Positions 43,954 to 53,606 are shown, numbered from the stretch's first letter. The stretch: DNA of 64,000 nucleotides from Desulforapulum autotrophicum HRM2 (GCF_000020365.1 NC_012108.1:3844001-3908000); one strand, 5' to 3'. Notes: generated from the letters alone by a model not told the origin. Made by a program: numbers and translations.

Positions 43954-44076
43954 CCCTTGCCCATGGTGACCGGTGCTGAGATTAAACTTATTTAATTTTC
44001 CTTCGCCCTATAAAAAAATCCAATTATGGGTTTAAACAGAGTTGTACTGCCCATAAAAAATTCAGGAGATCAAAGA

Positions 44077-44739
44077 ATGCCTGCAAGAATAAACGAAAAA
44101 TATATCATAAAGCAATTATGCACTGCAGTGGCCGCCATGGACGAAACAGCCACTATATCATGGGCGGTCAAGGCATCTGAAAAGAAGATAAATCTCCATC
44201 TGCTTGTCCATGACGGTCTTTGTAAAGGGCTTGAAATTGTAAGTGAAAAATATGAAACAGGGGAATATATCTTACCTCAATTGGTTGATTTATCGAAATT
44301 GCTGGATACTACCATGAGTATTCTCAATTCCGGCGGCATACCTGCCCCGGATGTCCGCCAGCAGGTAATCGTCATGGGTGTGGTGGAAGGAGACATCCAT
44401 GATATAGGAAAAAATATATTAAAATTGATGCTGACACCTCTTGGCTTTCGGATAATTGATATGGGCCGAGATGTACCCATACCGCTTTTTGTACAAACTG
44501 CGATCAGAGAAAAAGCAGATATGATTTGCATTTCTTCAAGTCTCAGCACCACACTTCCGGGAATATCCCAGGTCATGAATCAGCTTAAAAGCAACGGTCT
44601 TAATGGTGAAATCAAGTTGATTGTCGGAGGAGACGCAGTATCAGAAGCCTTTGCCGCCAGACTCGGTGCAGACGGCTATGCCCCTAATGCTGCCATGGGG
44701 GTAAAACTGATTAAATCATTGCTTACCAAAAACGATTGA
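44077..44739 (+). CDS. Corrinoid (B12-binding) protein of a methyltransferase system
   Basis: ATG 44077 has AGGAGATCAAAGA upstream. The 220-residue protein has an N-terminal helical cap (LVHDGLCKGLEIVSEKYETGEYILPQLVDLSKLL) and a B12-binding Rossmann domain with the signature EGDIHDIGKNI (Asp-x-His-x-x-Gly, His as lower cobalt ligand), then a late LIVGGDAVSEAFAARLGADGY. Such proteins carry the methyl group between a substrate methyltransferase and tetrahydrofolate or coenzyme M. No methyltransferase gene is nearby, so the substrate is unknown. Confidence 0.9.
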   Translation: MPARINEKYIIKQLCTAVAAMDETATISWAVKASEKKINLHLLVHDGLCKGLEIVSEKYETGEYILPQLVDLSKLLDTTMSILNSGGIPAPDVRQQVIVMGVVEGDIHDIGKNILKLMLTPLGFRIIDMGRDVPIPLFVQTAIREKADMICISSSLSTTLPGISQVMNQLKSNGLNGEIKLIVGGDAVSEAFAARLGADGYAPNAAMGVKLIKSLLTKND

Positions 44740-45156
44740 TTCCTAAAAAACATGGGTGTGTCAAACCTGCGTTGTTGTCGCTTTGCTCTGTCTATTTTAT
44801 TTAGTATCTGAAATGAAGTTGTTAGCTATTGCCAGAGCAAAAAGCGAGAAACGGTTTAAATTTTAATAGATTATGGCTATGAAAACAATAAAATCTACCA
44901 CATGGCTTCTCTTTTTTCACAACACCCCCCGCTCTCTGAAGACGTTCTCTTGAATGGGGGCATACTCAGTAGGATATCCGAAAAACCTCTAAGTAAGATC
45001 ATATCTGATTTATAATTCAAATAACCGTCCATTCTCCGGGGTTGCTTTTGTCCAAGCGTGCCGGGCAATCTACCCCATAGACGAGGGAGGGCCCCTCGGA
45101 GCCGCCTTTCAGGAGGCGGCTTCAAACCACCCTGAGTTGCTGTGGTTAAGAGCCAT
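44740..45156. other. Gap before the transposon
   Basis: No ORF of note. It holds a GC-rich hairpin AGCCGCC...GGCGGCT (45099-45122) without a T-run, and ends at the transposon terminus. Confidence 0.5.
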
Positions 45157-45394
45157 TGATAAGATGCAAATACTCTAACGCTTTTTATCTGCCCTGTTTT
45201 TATAAAAAAGGCCTCAATAACATTTATAATCAGCTACTTGCATAGCATTGGCCCTAATCGTGTTTTCGCAAAATACTCTAACGCTTCAAATAAACATCAT
45301 TTTTTACAGTAGGTTAATGCTATTTTATAGCAGTGTTGCACGGAATGTGTATTTCAAAAATCAGTCAATGAAGTTTGAGAAGTTGTAAACAAAA

Positions 45395-45428
45395 ATAGAC
45401 CATTCGCTAAAAAAGCGTAATGGTCTAT
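45395..45428. terminator. Hairpin terminator downstream of the TniB-like gene
   Basis: ATAGACCATT-CGC, loop, GCG-TAATGGTCTAT form a 13-bp stem between the left transposon end and the last gene of the operon. Confidence 0.6.
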
Positions 45429-45552
45429 CCTGATTTAATTATCTTGTCCGAGGTATCTAATCTGGACGATCTAAAGTTTTAGAACAGCAAAATCAGTCCT
45501 TTCTGGCCTCACATTATTTCTTGGTGAAATTTTTCCATGTGCCTTATGTTCG

Positions 45553-46221
45553 TTATTGAGGAGGAAGATCAGAGAGAAATTCCAAGGCAAGATTGATGTC
45601 AACAAAGGTGTATTTCAACTCCTTTGCTCTGTCCCTGCAGTCTGTACAAATTTCTCTGAATTTTCTCATATCGCCTTTGGTCGTCATATAAATCTGTTCA
45701 ATGGCCTCCTGTTCAATATCCTTGTACTCGACAATGAAATCTTCTACCACAATCGGGTATAGAATAAGCGTTTTCAAGCGGCTGAGGATGTCTGGATGCT
45801 CGCGGGTTAAAAAGGTCCTCACCTTTGGTAATCCTGCAAATACAATGGGAACACCGGCATCGATAACCCTTTTGAGGTAGGGCCAGACCCGGGGATCAAG
45901 ATCGTTTGCCTCGTCGATTAAAATAAAGCAGTTGGACAGACTGCATATCATTTCCAAATATTGAGGGGTTCGCCGGTAGGTGGCGATTGTGTCGTAATTT
46001 AGCTTCTTTAAAATCGATGCCAGGGTTTCATGTATGTTGAACAGTGACTCCACCCAGACGGCATGAAGTTTTTTCGGTTGCAGCAATTTCAAGAAACGGG
46101 TTTTACCCACGCCATAATCACCCTCGATCAAGACGCTCTGCCTACGATAGATTCGGTTATATGTGGCCCCCAGATAAGAAATGCGGCGTTTGTCATTTAT
46201 AAAATCTTCTTTTCGTTTCAT
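45553..46221 (-). CDS. TniB/MuB-like AAA+ ATPase of the transposon
   Basis: The ATG at 46221 follows the transposase stop by one base and has GGAGAAATATGAC upstream; a longer frame to 46299 overlaps the transposase. The 222-residue ATPase has Walker A VLIEGDYGVGKTRFLKLL, Walker B NCFILIDEANDLDP, PIVFAGLPKVRTFL (sensor 1) and a C-terminal helical part. Such ATPases select the target and activate the transposase. The order of genes supports this role. Confidence 0.88.
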   Translation of the reverse strand: MKRKEDFINDKRRISYLGATYNRIYRRQSVLIEGDYGVGKTRFLKLLQPKKLHAVWVESLFNIHETLASILKKLNYDTIATYRRTPQYLEMICSLSNCFILIDEANDLDPRVWPYLKRVIDAGVPIVFAGLPKVRTFLTREHPDILSRLKTLILYPIVVEDFIVEYKDIEQEAIEQIYMTTKGDMRKFREICTDCRDRAKELKYTFVDINLALEFLSDLPPQ

Positions 46222-46222
46222 G

Positions 46223-47911
46223 TCATATTTCTCCAGAAAACGCATACGGTGCCACATGGATTCTTCGATAATGGCTTTCACAATCGAGAATAAAAGCATT
46301 GAACAGCACTGCCCCTTTTATATTCGTGGGTTGCTGCATCTTTTTTATATAGGTGGTGTATCTTTTCTGGTTATGCTGAAGGATTTGCTTTGCCATGGGC
46401 ATGGAAAGACCTTTTTTATAATTTTTAATCAGGAGGGGCCGATCGACGACCATGCTGTTGTGCTCCAAAAAGGCGATGATCTGATCCAGCTCATTTTTGT
46501 CCGGCAATATGGTCAATACTTTTAACGGCTTTTCAAAGGGCTTTCGGGCAAGGGCTTCTCCCCAAAAAATACCATCCTCCCTGGGCTCAAAAAGGAAAAG
46601 CTTGTCATTGTATCTGGATATCTGAACGGGTGTACTTTTATGGGAGCTGAACTTGTCTACACCCATGGTCACATAGTAATCCTGATTTTCAAATCTGATG
46701 GTCTTCTGCTTTGATACCGTGGCTTTTGTTTTTCTAAATCCATATTTCATGTGCTCCTTGACCTGATCAGTACAAAAGGTCAGTGTGCTGGTAAATGTTT
46801 TAAAAAAGTCTGTGAGCTTTTTATCCGGCACCCAGGCACTGACTTTTCCTTTTTCAGAGAAATAGTGGCGTGTACAGTTGTGTTCATGGCGATATTTCTC
46901 CATAAGTGAGCTTGTTTTTAACTCATCCAAATTTATATCAAGGAGGGTAACGGTGATTTTTTCTTGTTTTCCTTTTTTGAAGATGTACCCGGGCTCTGTC
47001 TTTACGATCCTTTTTTCAAACGCCTTGATGATTCGGATTTCAAAATTATGAAGGCTGCGGTGGGATGATTCCAGGTGAGCCTTATCCTTGGGAGCATGGA
47101 TCCTTGAGAAATCAGGTTCCATATAAAACCCGTTCGGGGTGGAATGTTTCAAATTCAAGTCGTTGATGGGGCGCTTAAGATTTAAAAAGCCCTTGGCATT
47201 ATCCGGCCGGATACGAATCTTTTTTTGGGGAAATGGCCTATCCAGTAAAAATTTGGTGAACAGGTTCACGGAGTTCCAACTGCTTTCGGAAAAATACGCA
47301 TCCAGGACAAACATATAACGAGAGCCCGTATCATAAAATTCTATGACCTGGGGCTTTTGCCAATGACCCTTGTCGTTTCTGATCTTAAAATATCTAAAAA
47401 TACAGCCATCCATCTGGATCAGATCAAACACCGGTTCTGGTTTAAAACTATTTTTGACCGGAATATCGTCCTCGAAATCTGGTTTATTCAAATATGATTT
47501 GAGGTTTTCACGGTAAACACAGTGCCTGAGGGCATGGATGGAGATCCTCTTTTTGAACTCTTTCTCAAGCCAGTGGTGATAATTTTTAATGGTTCTTGCC
47601 TTATGGGTAATAAAGATGAACCGTTGGCTTGACGGATCACACGACTCTTTTACCATTTCTATAAAACGTCTGCGGACCTGTTCGGAGAAAGAACGGGGAC
47701 GTCCACTGCACTTGCGGCCCTCCATGACCTTCTTTTCCACAAGTAGGAGTGGCCCCGGAATAATGCCGGTTTTTTGATATTGATCTTTGTAATATTTTTT
47801 ACTTGCTCGTTTGGCCGAGCCTTTTTTGTTCATGATCTTTTTATGGAGCAAAAGATTGAAACGGTCATCAAGCGTCAGAGTAGGTATGACCTTCAGGTTA
47901 TCCGTGTCCAT
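46223..47911 (-). CDS. Mu-type DDE transposase (rve integrase core, TniA-like)
   Basis: The 562-residue protein has an N-terminal helix-turn-helix region (GRPRSFSEQVRRRFIEMV), the catalytic core with Asp in FDLIQMDGCIFRYFKI, Asp in IRPDNAKGFLNL and Glu in HAPKDKAHLESSHRSLHNFE, and a C-terminal Mu-type beta-barrel-like part (VTMGVDKFSSHKSTPVQISRY). It joins transposon ends to target DNA. GGGAGAACGGCA precedes the ATG; the start overlaps the upstream gene by 14 bp. Confidence 0.92.
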   Translation of the reverse strand: MDTDNLKVIPTLTLDDRFNLLLHKKIMNKKGSAKRASKKYYKDQYQKTGIIPGPLLLVEKKVMEGRKCSGRPRSFSEQVRRRFIEMVKESCDPSSQRFIFITHKARTIKNYHHWLEKEFKKRISIHALRHCVYRENLKSYLNKPDFEDDIPVKNSFKPEPVFDLIQMDGCIFRYFKIRNDKGHWQKPQVIEFYDTGSRYMFVLDAYFSESSWNSVNLFTKFLLDRPFPQKKIRIRPDNAKGFLNLKRPINDLNLKHSTPNGFYMEPDFSRIHAPKDKAHLESSHRSLHNFEIRIIKAFEKRIVKTEPGYIFKKGKQEKITVTLLDINLDELKTSSLMEKYRHEHNCTRHYFSEKGKVSAWVPDKKLTDFFKTFTSTLTFCTDQVKEHMKYGFRKTKATVSKQKTIRFENQDYYVTMGVDKFSSHKSTPVQISRYNDKLFLFEPREDGIFWGEALARKPFEKPLKVLTILPDKNELDQIIAFLEHNSMVVDRPLLIKNYKKGLSMPMAKQILQHNQKRYTTYIKKMQQPTNIKGAVLFNAFILDCESHYRRIHVAPYAFSGEI

Positions 47912-48479
47912 TGCCGTTCTCCCTTGTCAATATTTTTTCCCGAATGACCCGGTTCCACAATAGCCCAGCCTGGCGAGATGTCTTTTGCCAGTGATCCTGT
48001 TGGGCCAGTCGAACCTGGTCAAGCATTGCCTGGACAGCATCCATATAGGCTTTGCTGACCTGATCGGTTAAATCCACAGGTTCGTCTTTACTGCCGGTGT
48101 CGTTTTCTTTTGCGGAATCAATGAACTGTTTGATGTTTGGTGCGGTTATCTCCATGGCGGTTTTTAAAAATGCCTTCCATATTTTACGCTGTTCGATGGG
48201 ATCCAATGGGGCCAGGGGGCGCACCTGGGATTCATTGTTGGGAAGAATGTCTCCAATTGGAGACAGATTGTTGATAACCTTATAGGATTCTATCAGGCGA
48301 TAAGCTTGGGCTCTGCCCATATCCCAGCGCACTCTGGCATAAGTTTCAAAACTACTGAAAAGATTGAGTTTATACAGCCGGGTATCTTTTATCTCTTTCA
48401 GAGCTTTGCCTATTTCATGGAAATGACTCTGATTACGGGCAATAAGATTCTCCAGACGGGTCAACCGATCCTGTTCCAT
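47898..48479 (-). CDS. Transposon accessory protein, ParB/KorB-like DNA-binding type, uncertain
   Basis: The 193 residues begin with LENLIARNQSHFHEIGKALKEIKDTRLYKL, then FSSFETYARVRWDMGRAQAYRLIESYKVINNLSPIG. This pattern is known from many phage and plasmid proteins and probably is a helix-turn-helix DNA-binding fold. The remainder is helical without known motif. It overlaps the transposase start, and TAATG joins it to the zinc-finger gene upstream. It may bind the repeats within the element. Confidence 0.7.
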   Translation of the reverse strand: MEQDRLTRLENLIARNQSHFHEIGKALKEIKDTRLYKLNLFSSFETYARVRWDMGRAQAYRLIESYKVINNLSPIGDILPNNESQVRPLAPLDPIEQRKIWKAFLKTAMEITAPNIKQFIDSAKENDTGSKDEPVDLTDQVSKAYMDAVQAMLDQVRLAQQDHWQKTSRQAGLLWNRVIREKILTRENGNGHG

Positions 48480-48850
48480 TATCCTAATCCTCCCGGCATG
48501 GTCTGGCCGATGCCTCCGATAAAATTTTGCAACCCCTGTCTGGCATCTTTGTTCTGATTCGGAACTTTGACCATCAGGCGTTTTAAGAACAGAACGCTCT
48601 CTTTAAACCCGATTCTCTGAACAGTCATCACAAGATCGATGGTGTTGAAGTTTTTTTCACATCGAAAGCACCGGGCCAGGTTGGTGGCTGGGTTTATGGC
48701 TGTCTGGAATTCATTACAGATCGGGCACAGAAAACGGAAAAAGCCTTCACTGATTTTTGATGGCATTTCCAGTTGCTCCCTTATCAACATCTCCACAGGG
48801 ATAAAATTTCTTAATTCAAACAACTCTTGGGATGAAAATTTTTTTGGCAT
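48479..48850 (-). CDS. CHC2 zinc-finger protein of the transposon
   Basis: The 123-residue protein has an N-terminal helical part and a primase-type zinc finger: FLCPICNEFQTAINPATNLARCFRCEKNFNTIDLV, with two Cys pairs (CPIC, CFRC). In DnaG this finger reads the template; here no TOPRIM or polymerase domain follows. It is the first gene of the transposase operon. A role in sensing replication-fork DNA is only a guess. Confidence 0.85.
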   Translation of the reverse strand: MPKKFSSQELFELRNFIPVEMLIREQLEMPSKISEGFFRFLCPICNEFQTAINPATNLARCFRCEKNFNTIDLVMTVQRIGFKESVLFLKRLMVKVPNQNKDARQGLQNFIGGIGQTMPGGLG

Positions 48851-49018
48851 GAGTCCTCACATTTGTCGGGGTTATCAAGGCACTTTGCCTTAAGCTCAAG
48901 GCAAGGTGTAAAAATCCTATTTTTAAACTACTATAATAGCCCCATCCTTGTCTGTTGTGTCTTAAACACCCTTATGTATTAGTCTGTTCGTATCTCCTTT
49001 ATTTACAGAGGTTTAGGT

Positions 49019-49120
49019 TAATGATGCGTCTTAAAACCCTAAGTCGATTACTTTGTTGGGATATCAATGAATTACAGTTGGTTAAGTCTATGATGCGTCT
49101 TGAAACTCCGATTCGATTAG
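49019..49120. repeat. Two imperfect ~32-bp direct repeats, 69 bp apart
   Basis: ATGATGCGTCTTAAAACCC..AAGTCGATTA (from 49021) and ATGATGCGTCTTGAAACTC..ATTCGATTAG (from 49090). They lie between the CHC2 gene and the zinc-ribbon gene, in the only sizeable non-coding gap inside the transposon. Confidence 0.75.
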
Positions 49121-49150
49121 TCGAGGTTTTTATCCATAAACACCCCCCCC

Positions 49151-49549
49151 CTATCTGAACGCAGTTTTTGAATCGTATGACTGATTCAGAATCTGCCAAG
49201 CTACATATTGGATGACGATCATATTTCTTGTTCCATACTCGTTTTCTAAAATTTCATATGGCAATACGGGCTTTGCCAGGCAGTTGGGCGGGGGGTGTTC
49301 ATGGGGAGGTATGCTGGATTTAAATTCCTTAGAAGATTCTTCCTCAATCTTTTCTAATTTTTTACCCAGATAGTTATTTTTAAAATATTCACCGTTTTTT
49401 TTGTTCCATTTTTGACAGTTTCTTCGGTGCTGTTCAGTTTTGCAGGCAGACCTTCCACATGTTGTCTGTCGTCCTTTTTGGCGGACATCCGGCTTAAACC
49501 ATTTGCGGCAAATACAGCAGGGGCGTTTTCCACTTGAACTTTTTGCCAT
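49151..49549 (-). CDS. Small zinc-ribbon protein of the transposon
   Basis: The 132-residue protein starts with a treble-clef-like Cys motif: CCICRKWFKPD then TTCGRSACKTEQHRR, followed by WNKKNGEYFKNNYLGKK. The same opening is common in small proteins next to integrase/transposase genes. The C-terminal part (ILENEYGTRNMIVIQYVAWQIL) is unrecognised. It is the gene nearest to the right end and is separated from the rest by a 300-bp gap with direct repeats. Confidence 0.75.
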   Translation of the reverse strand: MAKSSSGKRPCCICRKWFKPDVRQKGRQTTCGRSACKTEQHRRNCQKWNKKNGEYFKNNYLGKKLEKIEEESSKEFKSSIPPHEHPPPNCLAKPVLPYEILENEYGTRNMIVIQYVAWQILNQSYDSKTAFR

Positions 49550-49903
49550 TATATTTTCTCCAAATTTAAATCTGGATGAAAATATAGCCCTAAAAATTGA
49601 TTTTGTCGTAAAAGCGGCGGGGTAAGCGGGGTATGATTTATTTTCTATTTGGCGGGGTATTCGCGGCGGGCTGCCCTAATCATAGCGTTATAGTATTTTG
49701 CGAACGATTTTGGGGGTAGGCGTTAGAGTATTCGCATCTTAACAAAGGAACATAAGGGGGATTCAAAATTTCCAGCAACCTCGCCTATACATTTTTCATT
49801 GGCCGAAACTATGATCAGGCCAAACCATTTAACGCTTGTCCCACATATCGGACTGTCCTATTTTTGCGACAAATTCAAAAAGAGTCATGTTACGAAACAA
49901 TAT

Positions 49904-50027
49904 CAGATAGTTAAAGTTTCTTAAAAAAAATGCATCTCATTTCTGCGCCAAAACAAAAAAACCGTATTTTCATAACTATCTGAAATTAAAATGTTTTTAA
50001 GTTTTTATTGTTGGCACACAACTTGTA
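49904..50027 (+). promoter_or_regulatory. Sigma-54 promoter of the chemosensory operon with upstream inverted repeat
   Basis: TGGCACACAACTTGTA (50012-50027) matches the -24/-12 consensus TGGCAC-N5-TTGCA at all but one base. An inverted repeat CAGATAGTTA / TAACTATCTG (49904-49913, 49973-49982) upstream may be the activator site or a hairpin. The first gene starts 57-72 bp downstream. Confidence 0.75.
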
Positions 50028-50084
50028 GTGCCCTGAAATAATATATTTTTAAAAAAACTTAAATAAATGAGATGTGAAAAAATT

Positions 50085-50480
50085 ATGAACCTTATACTTT
50101 TCGTCCATCAGGAATCTTCCCCAATAGGTGCAAACTTTAAAAAACGTATGGAACAAAATTTCAAAGGGCTTAGAATTGAAATTTTACAGACGATTAATAC
50201 GTTCAAAACAAGATTGAAACAGATTTCTATTTATGATAAAGAAATTTTTATTCTGCTTGCAGATTCTCAAAATCGTTTAAAAGAATTATCCTCCCTGATT
50301 GACTTGCTGGACGGCAAACGCATTATCCTGATTCTTCCTGACGATTCAGATGCCACAACATCAGCAGCCCACCATTTTTATCCAAGATATTTCACCTATG
50401 TGAACGACACCTATAATGATCTTTGTGCGGTATTAATCAAGATGACCCAACAAGAAAAGAAAAAACATCATTTCAGATAA
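50085..50480 (+). CDS. Hypothetical first gene of the chemosensory operon
   Basis: Starting at MNLILFVHQESSPIGANFKK the protein has 131 residues; an ATG six codons earlier is possible. It looks like an alpha/beta fold with alternating hydrophobic strands (EIFILLADSQ, GKRIILILPDD) and a basic tail, which recalls a receiver-like domain without phospho-Asp. I cannot name a family. It is followed by cheW after 18 bp, so a role in the same pathway is likely. Confidence 0.7.
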   Translation: MNLILFVHQESSPIGANFKKRMEQNFKGLRIEILQTINTFKTRLKQISIYDKEIFILLADSQNRLKELSSLIDLLDGKRIILILPDDSDATTSAAHHFYPRYFTYVNDTYNDLCAVLIKMTQQEKKKHHFR

Positions 50481-50498
50481 TAATGGAGGAAACTAAAA

Positions 50499-51011
50499 AT
50501 GGACCAATTGGCTAAAACAATGGACCAGGCAATCAAGACGACAACCATAAAAACCGGAAAATACCTGACATTTTCACTTGATGAAGAAGAGTATGGAATC
50601 TGTATTCTCAAGGTAAAGGAAATTATCGGCATGATGCCCATCACCGCTGTTCCACGAACCCCCAAATTTGTAAAAGGGGTTATCAACTTGCGTGGAAAGG
50701 TTATCCCGGTGATGGATCTGCGTTTGAAATTTAATATGGGAGAGATTCCCTATACCGACCGGACCTGTATCATTGTTGTGGAAATAGAGTTGGAAACCAG
50801 TACCGTATTAATCGGCATTGTGGTCGACGCAGTCTCAGAAGTGTTGAATATCCAGGAAAACGAAATCGAAGAGACTCCGGCCTTTGGCACGGCCCTGGAT
50901 ACTGCATATATCCTGGGGCTGGCAAAAATAAACGGGGGGGTTAAAATTCTTCTGAACATTGACAAGGTGCTGTCAACCCAGGAAATCGATGGCATCGGTA
51001 AGGTATCGTAA
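50499..51011 (+). CDS. cheW: CheW coupling protein
   Basis: The 170 residues are a single CheW domain: KYLTFSLDEEEYGICILKVKEIIGM, VPRTPKFVKGVINLRGKVIPVMDLRLKF, GIVVDAVSEVLNI and a C-terminal LLNIDKVL. An extra ~18 N-terminal residues precede the domain. It links receptors to CheA. GGAGGAAACTAAAA gives the start. It lies next to its likely receptor. Confidence 0.96.
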   Translation: MDQLAKTMDQAIKTTTIKTGKYLTFSLDEEEYGICILKVKEIIGMMPITAVPRTPKFVKGVINLRGKVIPVMDLRLKFNMGEIPYTDRTCIIVVEIELETSTVLIGIVVDAVSEVLNIQENEIEETPAFGTALDTAYILGLAKINGGVKILLNIDKVLSTQEIDGIGKVS

Positions 51012-51068
51012 TTTCATTATATACATAATAAAGACGTTAACAATTAAAATAGAACAAGGAGTATTGGT

Positions 51069-53393
51069 ATGAAAAACCTAAGTTTAGGATTAAAGATCAC
51101 ATCAGGATTTGCCCTTTTGATCCTGATCGCCGGTGCATTAGGGATAATGGCCATCTGGAATATGAACAAAGTGAAAACACAGAGCACCATGCTGGCGAAT
51201 GAATATGTTCCTGAAGTGGATGTTGCAGTTGAACTCCGGGGTGCTGCAAACCGGGTCATGTTTGAAATGAGAGGGTATGAATTTACCGAGGACGAACGGT
51301 TCTACGTAGAAGCTCAGAAAGAATTAAAGGCATTGGAAAAAGCATTGGAAAAAGCGCGCACCCTTGAGGCAAAATCACCGAATCTTAAGGCATTCAAGGG
51401 CCAGATCGAAATGGCAACCCAGGCGGTTGAAGACTACAAAATGTTTGTTCAGCAGACTGTGGAGACCAATGCAAAATTAGCTGAAGGCAGGAATATCCTG
51501 AATTCAGCGGCCGAAGAATACATGACCAGCAGCAACGAATTTCTGGCCGAACAGAATGAAAAGCTCAAAATTGACCTGGGTGAGCGCCAGAAAAAAATAG
51601 CGATTGTTTCTTTGCTTACTGAAGCAGGATCTACCACAAGGGTGCTGAACTTCAAATCCCAGGCCCTGGGTGATCCGAAACTGATGGACAAGGCCATAAA
51701 CACCATCGGCGGTATCACAGGCCTTATCACTGATTTAAGAAAAATAACCCGGTCTGCGGAGGACATTCAACGCATTGATCTCACAGAATCCGCCGCTCGA
51801 AGTTACCAGTCTGCCATGGGCCAGTTTTTGGCAGAGTACAAAAAAGGAAATATGGCAAATCGTGCTATCCTGGATGATTTCCGCCGGATTATGGATGAAA
51901 ATGCCGACATCTATGTAAAAAACTGCGATGCGTTTTTAAACCAGCAGCAGGATATGCTGACAAAGGATATGCTGGAAAGACAGGATAAAATAAACCTGGT
52001 TAATGATATTATTAATATAGGAAATTCAGCCAGGATCGGTGCCTCCAAATCCCAGGCCCTGCGCAGCCTCAAAGTGATGGAAGAGGCACTGAGCAATTTT
52101 TCAAAGCTTGACAGAGATCTTGAAGCACTCAAAGCAATAACCCGTTCAGTTGAGGGCCTTAAACGGATAGACGAAGTGAGTGCCGCCGGGAATACCTATA
52201 AAACGGCCATGGCGGATTTTATTAAAAACTGGCAGATTTTACAGGAAATTGGAACAAAAAGAGAAGCGGCCGGGAATATCGTTAAAAATGCCTGTAATAC
52301 AACCGCTGATGCCGGTATGACAGCCACGGACAGGATCGCCAAGGATGCTGTGAATTCCCTTTCCACTGCGTCTATGTTCATGATTATCGGGTTGATAATC
52401 GCCTTGATTGTCAGTGCCCTGGTTGCATTTTTTATCACCAAAAGTATCACCGGACCGATTAATCGCATCATTGCCGGCTTGAATGAGGGATCAGATCAGG
52501 TGGCATCCGCCTCAAGCCAGGTATCTTCCTCCAGTCAATCCATGGCAGAAGGCGCTTCTCAACAGGCAGCCTCCATAGAAGAAACCTCCTCTTCCATGGA
52601 AGAGATGTCTTCGATGACCAAAAAAAATGCTGAAAATGCAAACCATGCAGATGGCTTGATGAAAGAGACCAATAAGGTTGTAAGGACGGCCAACGAATCC
52701 ATGGGACAACTCACAAAATCAATGGAAGATATTTCCAAAGCCAGTGAAGAAACCTCTAAAATCATTAAAACCATTGATGAAATTGCCTTTCAAACAAATC
52801 TGCTGGCCCTTAACGCTGCAGTGGAAGCGGCAAGAGCCGGGGAAGCCGGTGCCGGATTCGCTGTGGTTGCCGATGAAGTGAGAAATCTTGCCATGCGAGC
52901 AGCAGATGCGGCAAAGAATACAGCGGCAATGATTGAAGGCACCGTTAAAAAAGTAAGTGACGGGTCTGAACTGGTTTCCAGGACAAACGATGCATTTGGT
53001 AAAGTTGCCGATAGTTCTATCAAAGTCGGTGACATTGTTTCTGAAATAACGGAAGCCTCCAAAGAGCAGTCCAATGGTATTGAACAGGTGAATATTGCCA
53101 TAACAGAGATGGATAAAGTGGTTCAGCAGAATGCTGCCAATGCAGAAGAATCTGCATCTGCATCGGAAGAGATGAATGCCCAGGCAGAACAACTCAAGGA
53201 CTATGTGAGTGAGCTTGTCATGCTGGTTACAGGGAAAAGGAACCAGGGCAGCCAGAATCAGATAAAAACCATTTCTTCTAAACCAAAAACAGCCAGGGCA
53301 GGAAAGAATAAAATGCTGGCGCATAATTCAAAAGAAGTTCGACCTGATCAGGTTATTCCTTTTGATGATGATAATGATTTTGAAAATTTTTAA
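51069..53393 (+). CDS. Methyl-accepting chemotaxis protein with large helical periplasmic domain
   Basis: The 774-residue receptor has membrane helices at ~7-29 ([20 protein letters not shown]) and ~438-458 ([20 protein letters not shown]). The ~400 residues between are all-helical with two similar halves, as in HBM (helical bimodular) sensors. A HAMP follows ([16 protein letters not shown]), then the signalling helices with [23 protein letters not shown]. The last ~30 residues form a basic linker ending DDDNDFENF, not a classical CheR tether. It is the receptor dedicated to this operon; ligand unknown. Confidence 0.95.
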   Translation: MKNLSLGLKITSGFALLILIAGALGIMAIWNMNKVKTQSTMLANEYVPEVDVAVELRGAANRVMFEMRGYEFTEDERFYVEAQKELKALEKALEKARTLEAKSPNLKAFKGQIEMATQAVEDYKMFVQQTVETNAKLAEGRNILNSAAEEYMTSSNEFLAEQNEKLKIDLGERQKKIAIVSLLTEAGSTTRVLNFKSQALGDPKLMDKAINTIGGITGLITDLRKITRSAEDIQRIDLTESAARSYQSAMGQFLAEYKKGNMANRAILDDFRRIMDENADIYVKNCDAFLNQQQDMLTKDMLERQDKINLVNDIINIGNSARIGASKSQALRSLKVMEEALSNFSKLDRDLEALKAITRSVEGLKRIDEVSAAGNTYKTAMADFIKNWQILQEIGTKREAAGNIVKNACNTTADAGMTATDRIAKDAVNSLSTASMFMIIGLIIALIVSALVAFFITKSITGPINRIIAGLNEGSDQVASASSQVSSSSQSMAEGASQQAASIEETSSSMEEMSSMTKKNAENANHADGLMKETNKVVRTANESMGQLTKSMEDISKASEETSKIIKTIDEIAFQTNLLALNAAVEAARAGEAGAGFAVVADEVRNLAMRAADAAKNTAAMIEGTVKKVSDGSELVSRTNDAFGKVADSSIKVGDIVSEITEASKEQSNGIEQVNIAITEMDKVVQQNAANAEESASASEEMNAQAEQLKDYVSELVMLVTGKRNQGSQNQIKTISSKPKTARAGKNKMLAHNSKEVRPDQVIPFDDDNDFENF

Positions 53394-53417
53394 TAGTGCC
53401 AAGATCTGAAGCTTAGA

Positions 53418-53473
53418 AAATTCAGGGATTTAGAAAAAGACTATTGAATCCTAACTTCTAAATTCCTGAGTTT
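53418..53473. terminator. Hairpin between receptor and CheA genes
   Basis: Arms AAATTCAGGGATTTAGAA and TTCTAAATTCCTGAGTTT pair over 18 bp with two mismatches around a 20-nt loop. No T-run follows, so it may be an attenuator, a processing site or RNA-stability element within the operon. Confidence 0.45.
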
Positions 53474-53523
53474 CAAATGGCAACATATAGATGGCAACGG
53501 GTAACATGAAATTTAAGGTTTGA

Positions 53524-53577
53524 GATCCTCTACTGGCTATTTGTTTTATAAAACAATGATCTTGTGGGAAGAGGATT
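53524..53577. promoter_or_regulatory. Nested palindromes upstream of cheA
   Basis: An outer pair GATCCTCT / AGAGGATT encloses the perfect palindrome TTGTTTTATAAAACAA (53541-53556). It lies 30 bp before the cheA start. It may be an operator of an internal promoter or a structured leader. Confidence 0.35.
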
Positions 53578-53606
53578 ATCTTTAAAAAAATAGAAATAGG
53601 GTGTTT

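Larger units (their letters stand above)
45157..49744. mobile_element. Mu/Tn7-like (TniA/TniB-type) transposon, 4.6 kb
   Basis: The ends read TGATAAGATGCAAATACTCT (left) and, on the other strand, TGTTAAGATGCGAATACTCT (right), both continuing AACGC. Each end has a second internal copy of the binding site, TTCGCAAAATACT.TAACGC (45265-45284; 49685-49704 inverted). Five minus-strand genes fill the inside; four of them overlap or abut. I found no convincing target duplication, and no TniQ, TnsD, Cas or resistance cargo gene. Confidence 0.85.

Noticed and set aside
45099-45122. rho-independent terminator before the transposon
   Set aside because: The GC-rich stem is not followed by a T-run and has no clear gene in front of it.
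48479-48850. Phage or plasmid primase
   Set aside because: Only the CHC2 finger is present, without TOPRIM or polymerase domain, and it belongs to the transposase operon.
49019-49120. CRISPR array
   Set aside because: Only two imperfect repeats exist, with no further units and no cas gene nearby.
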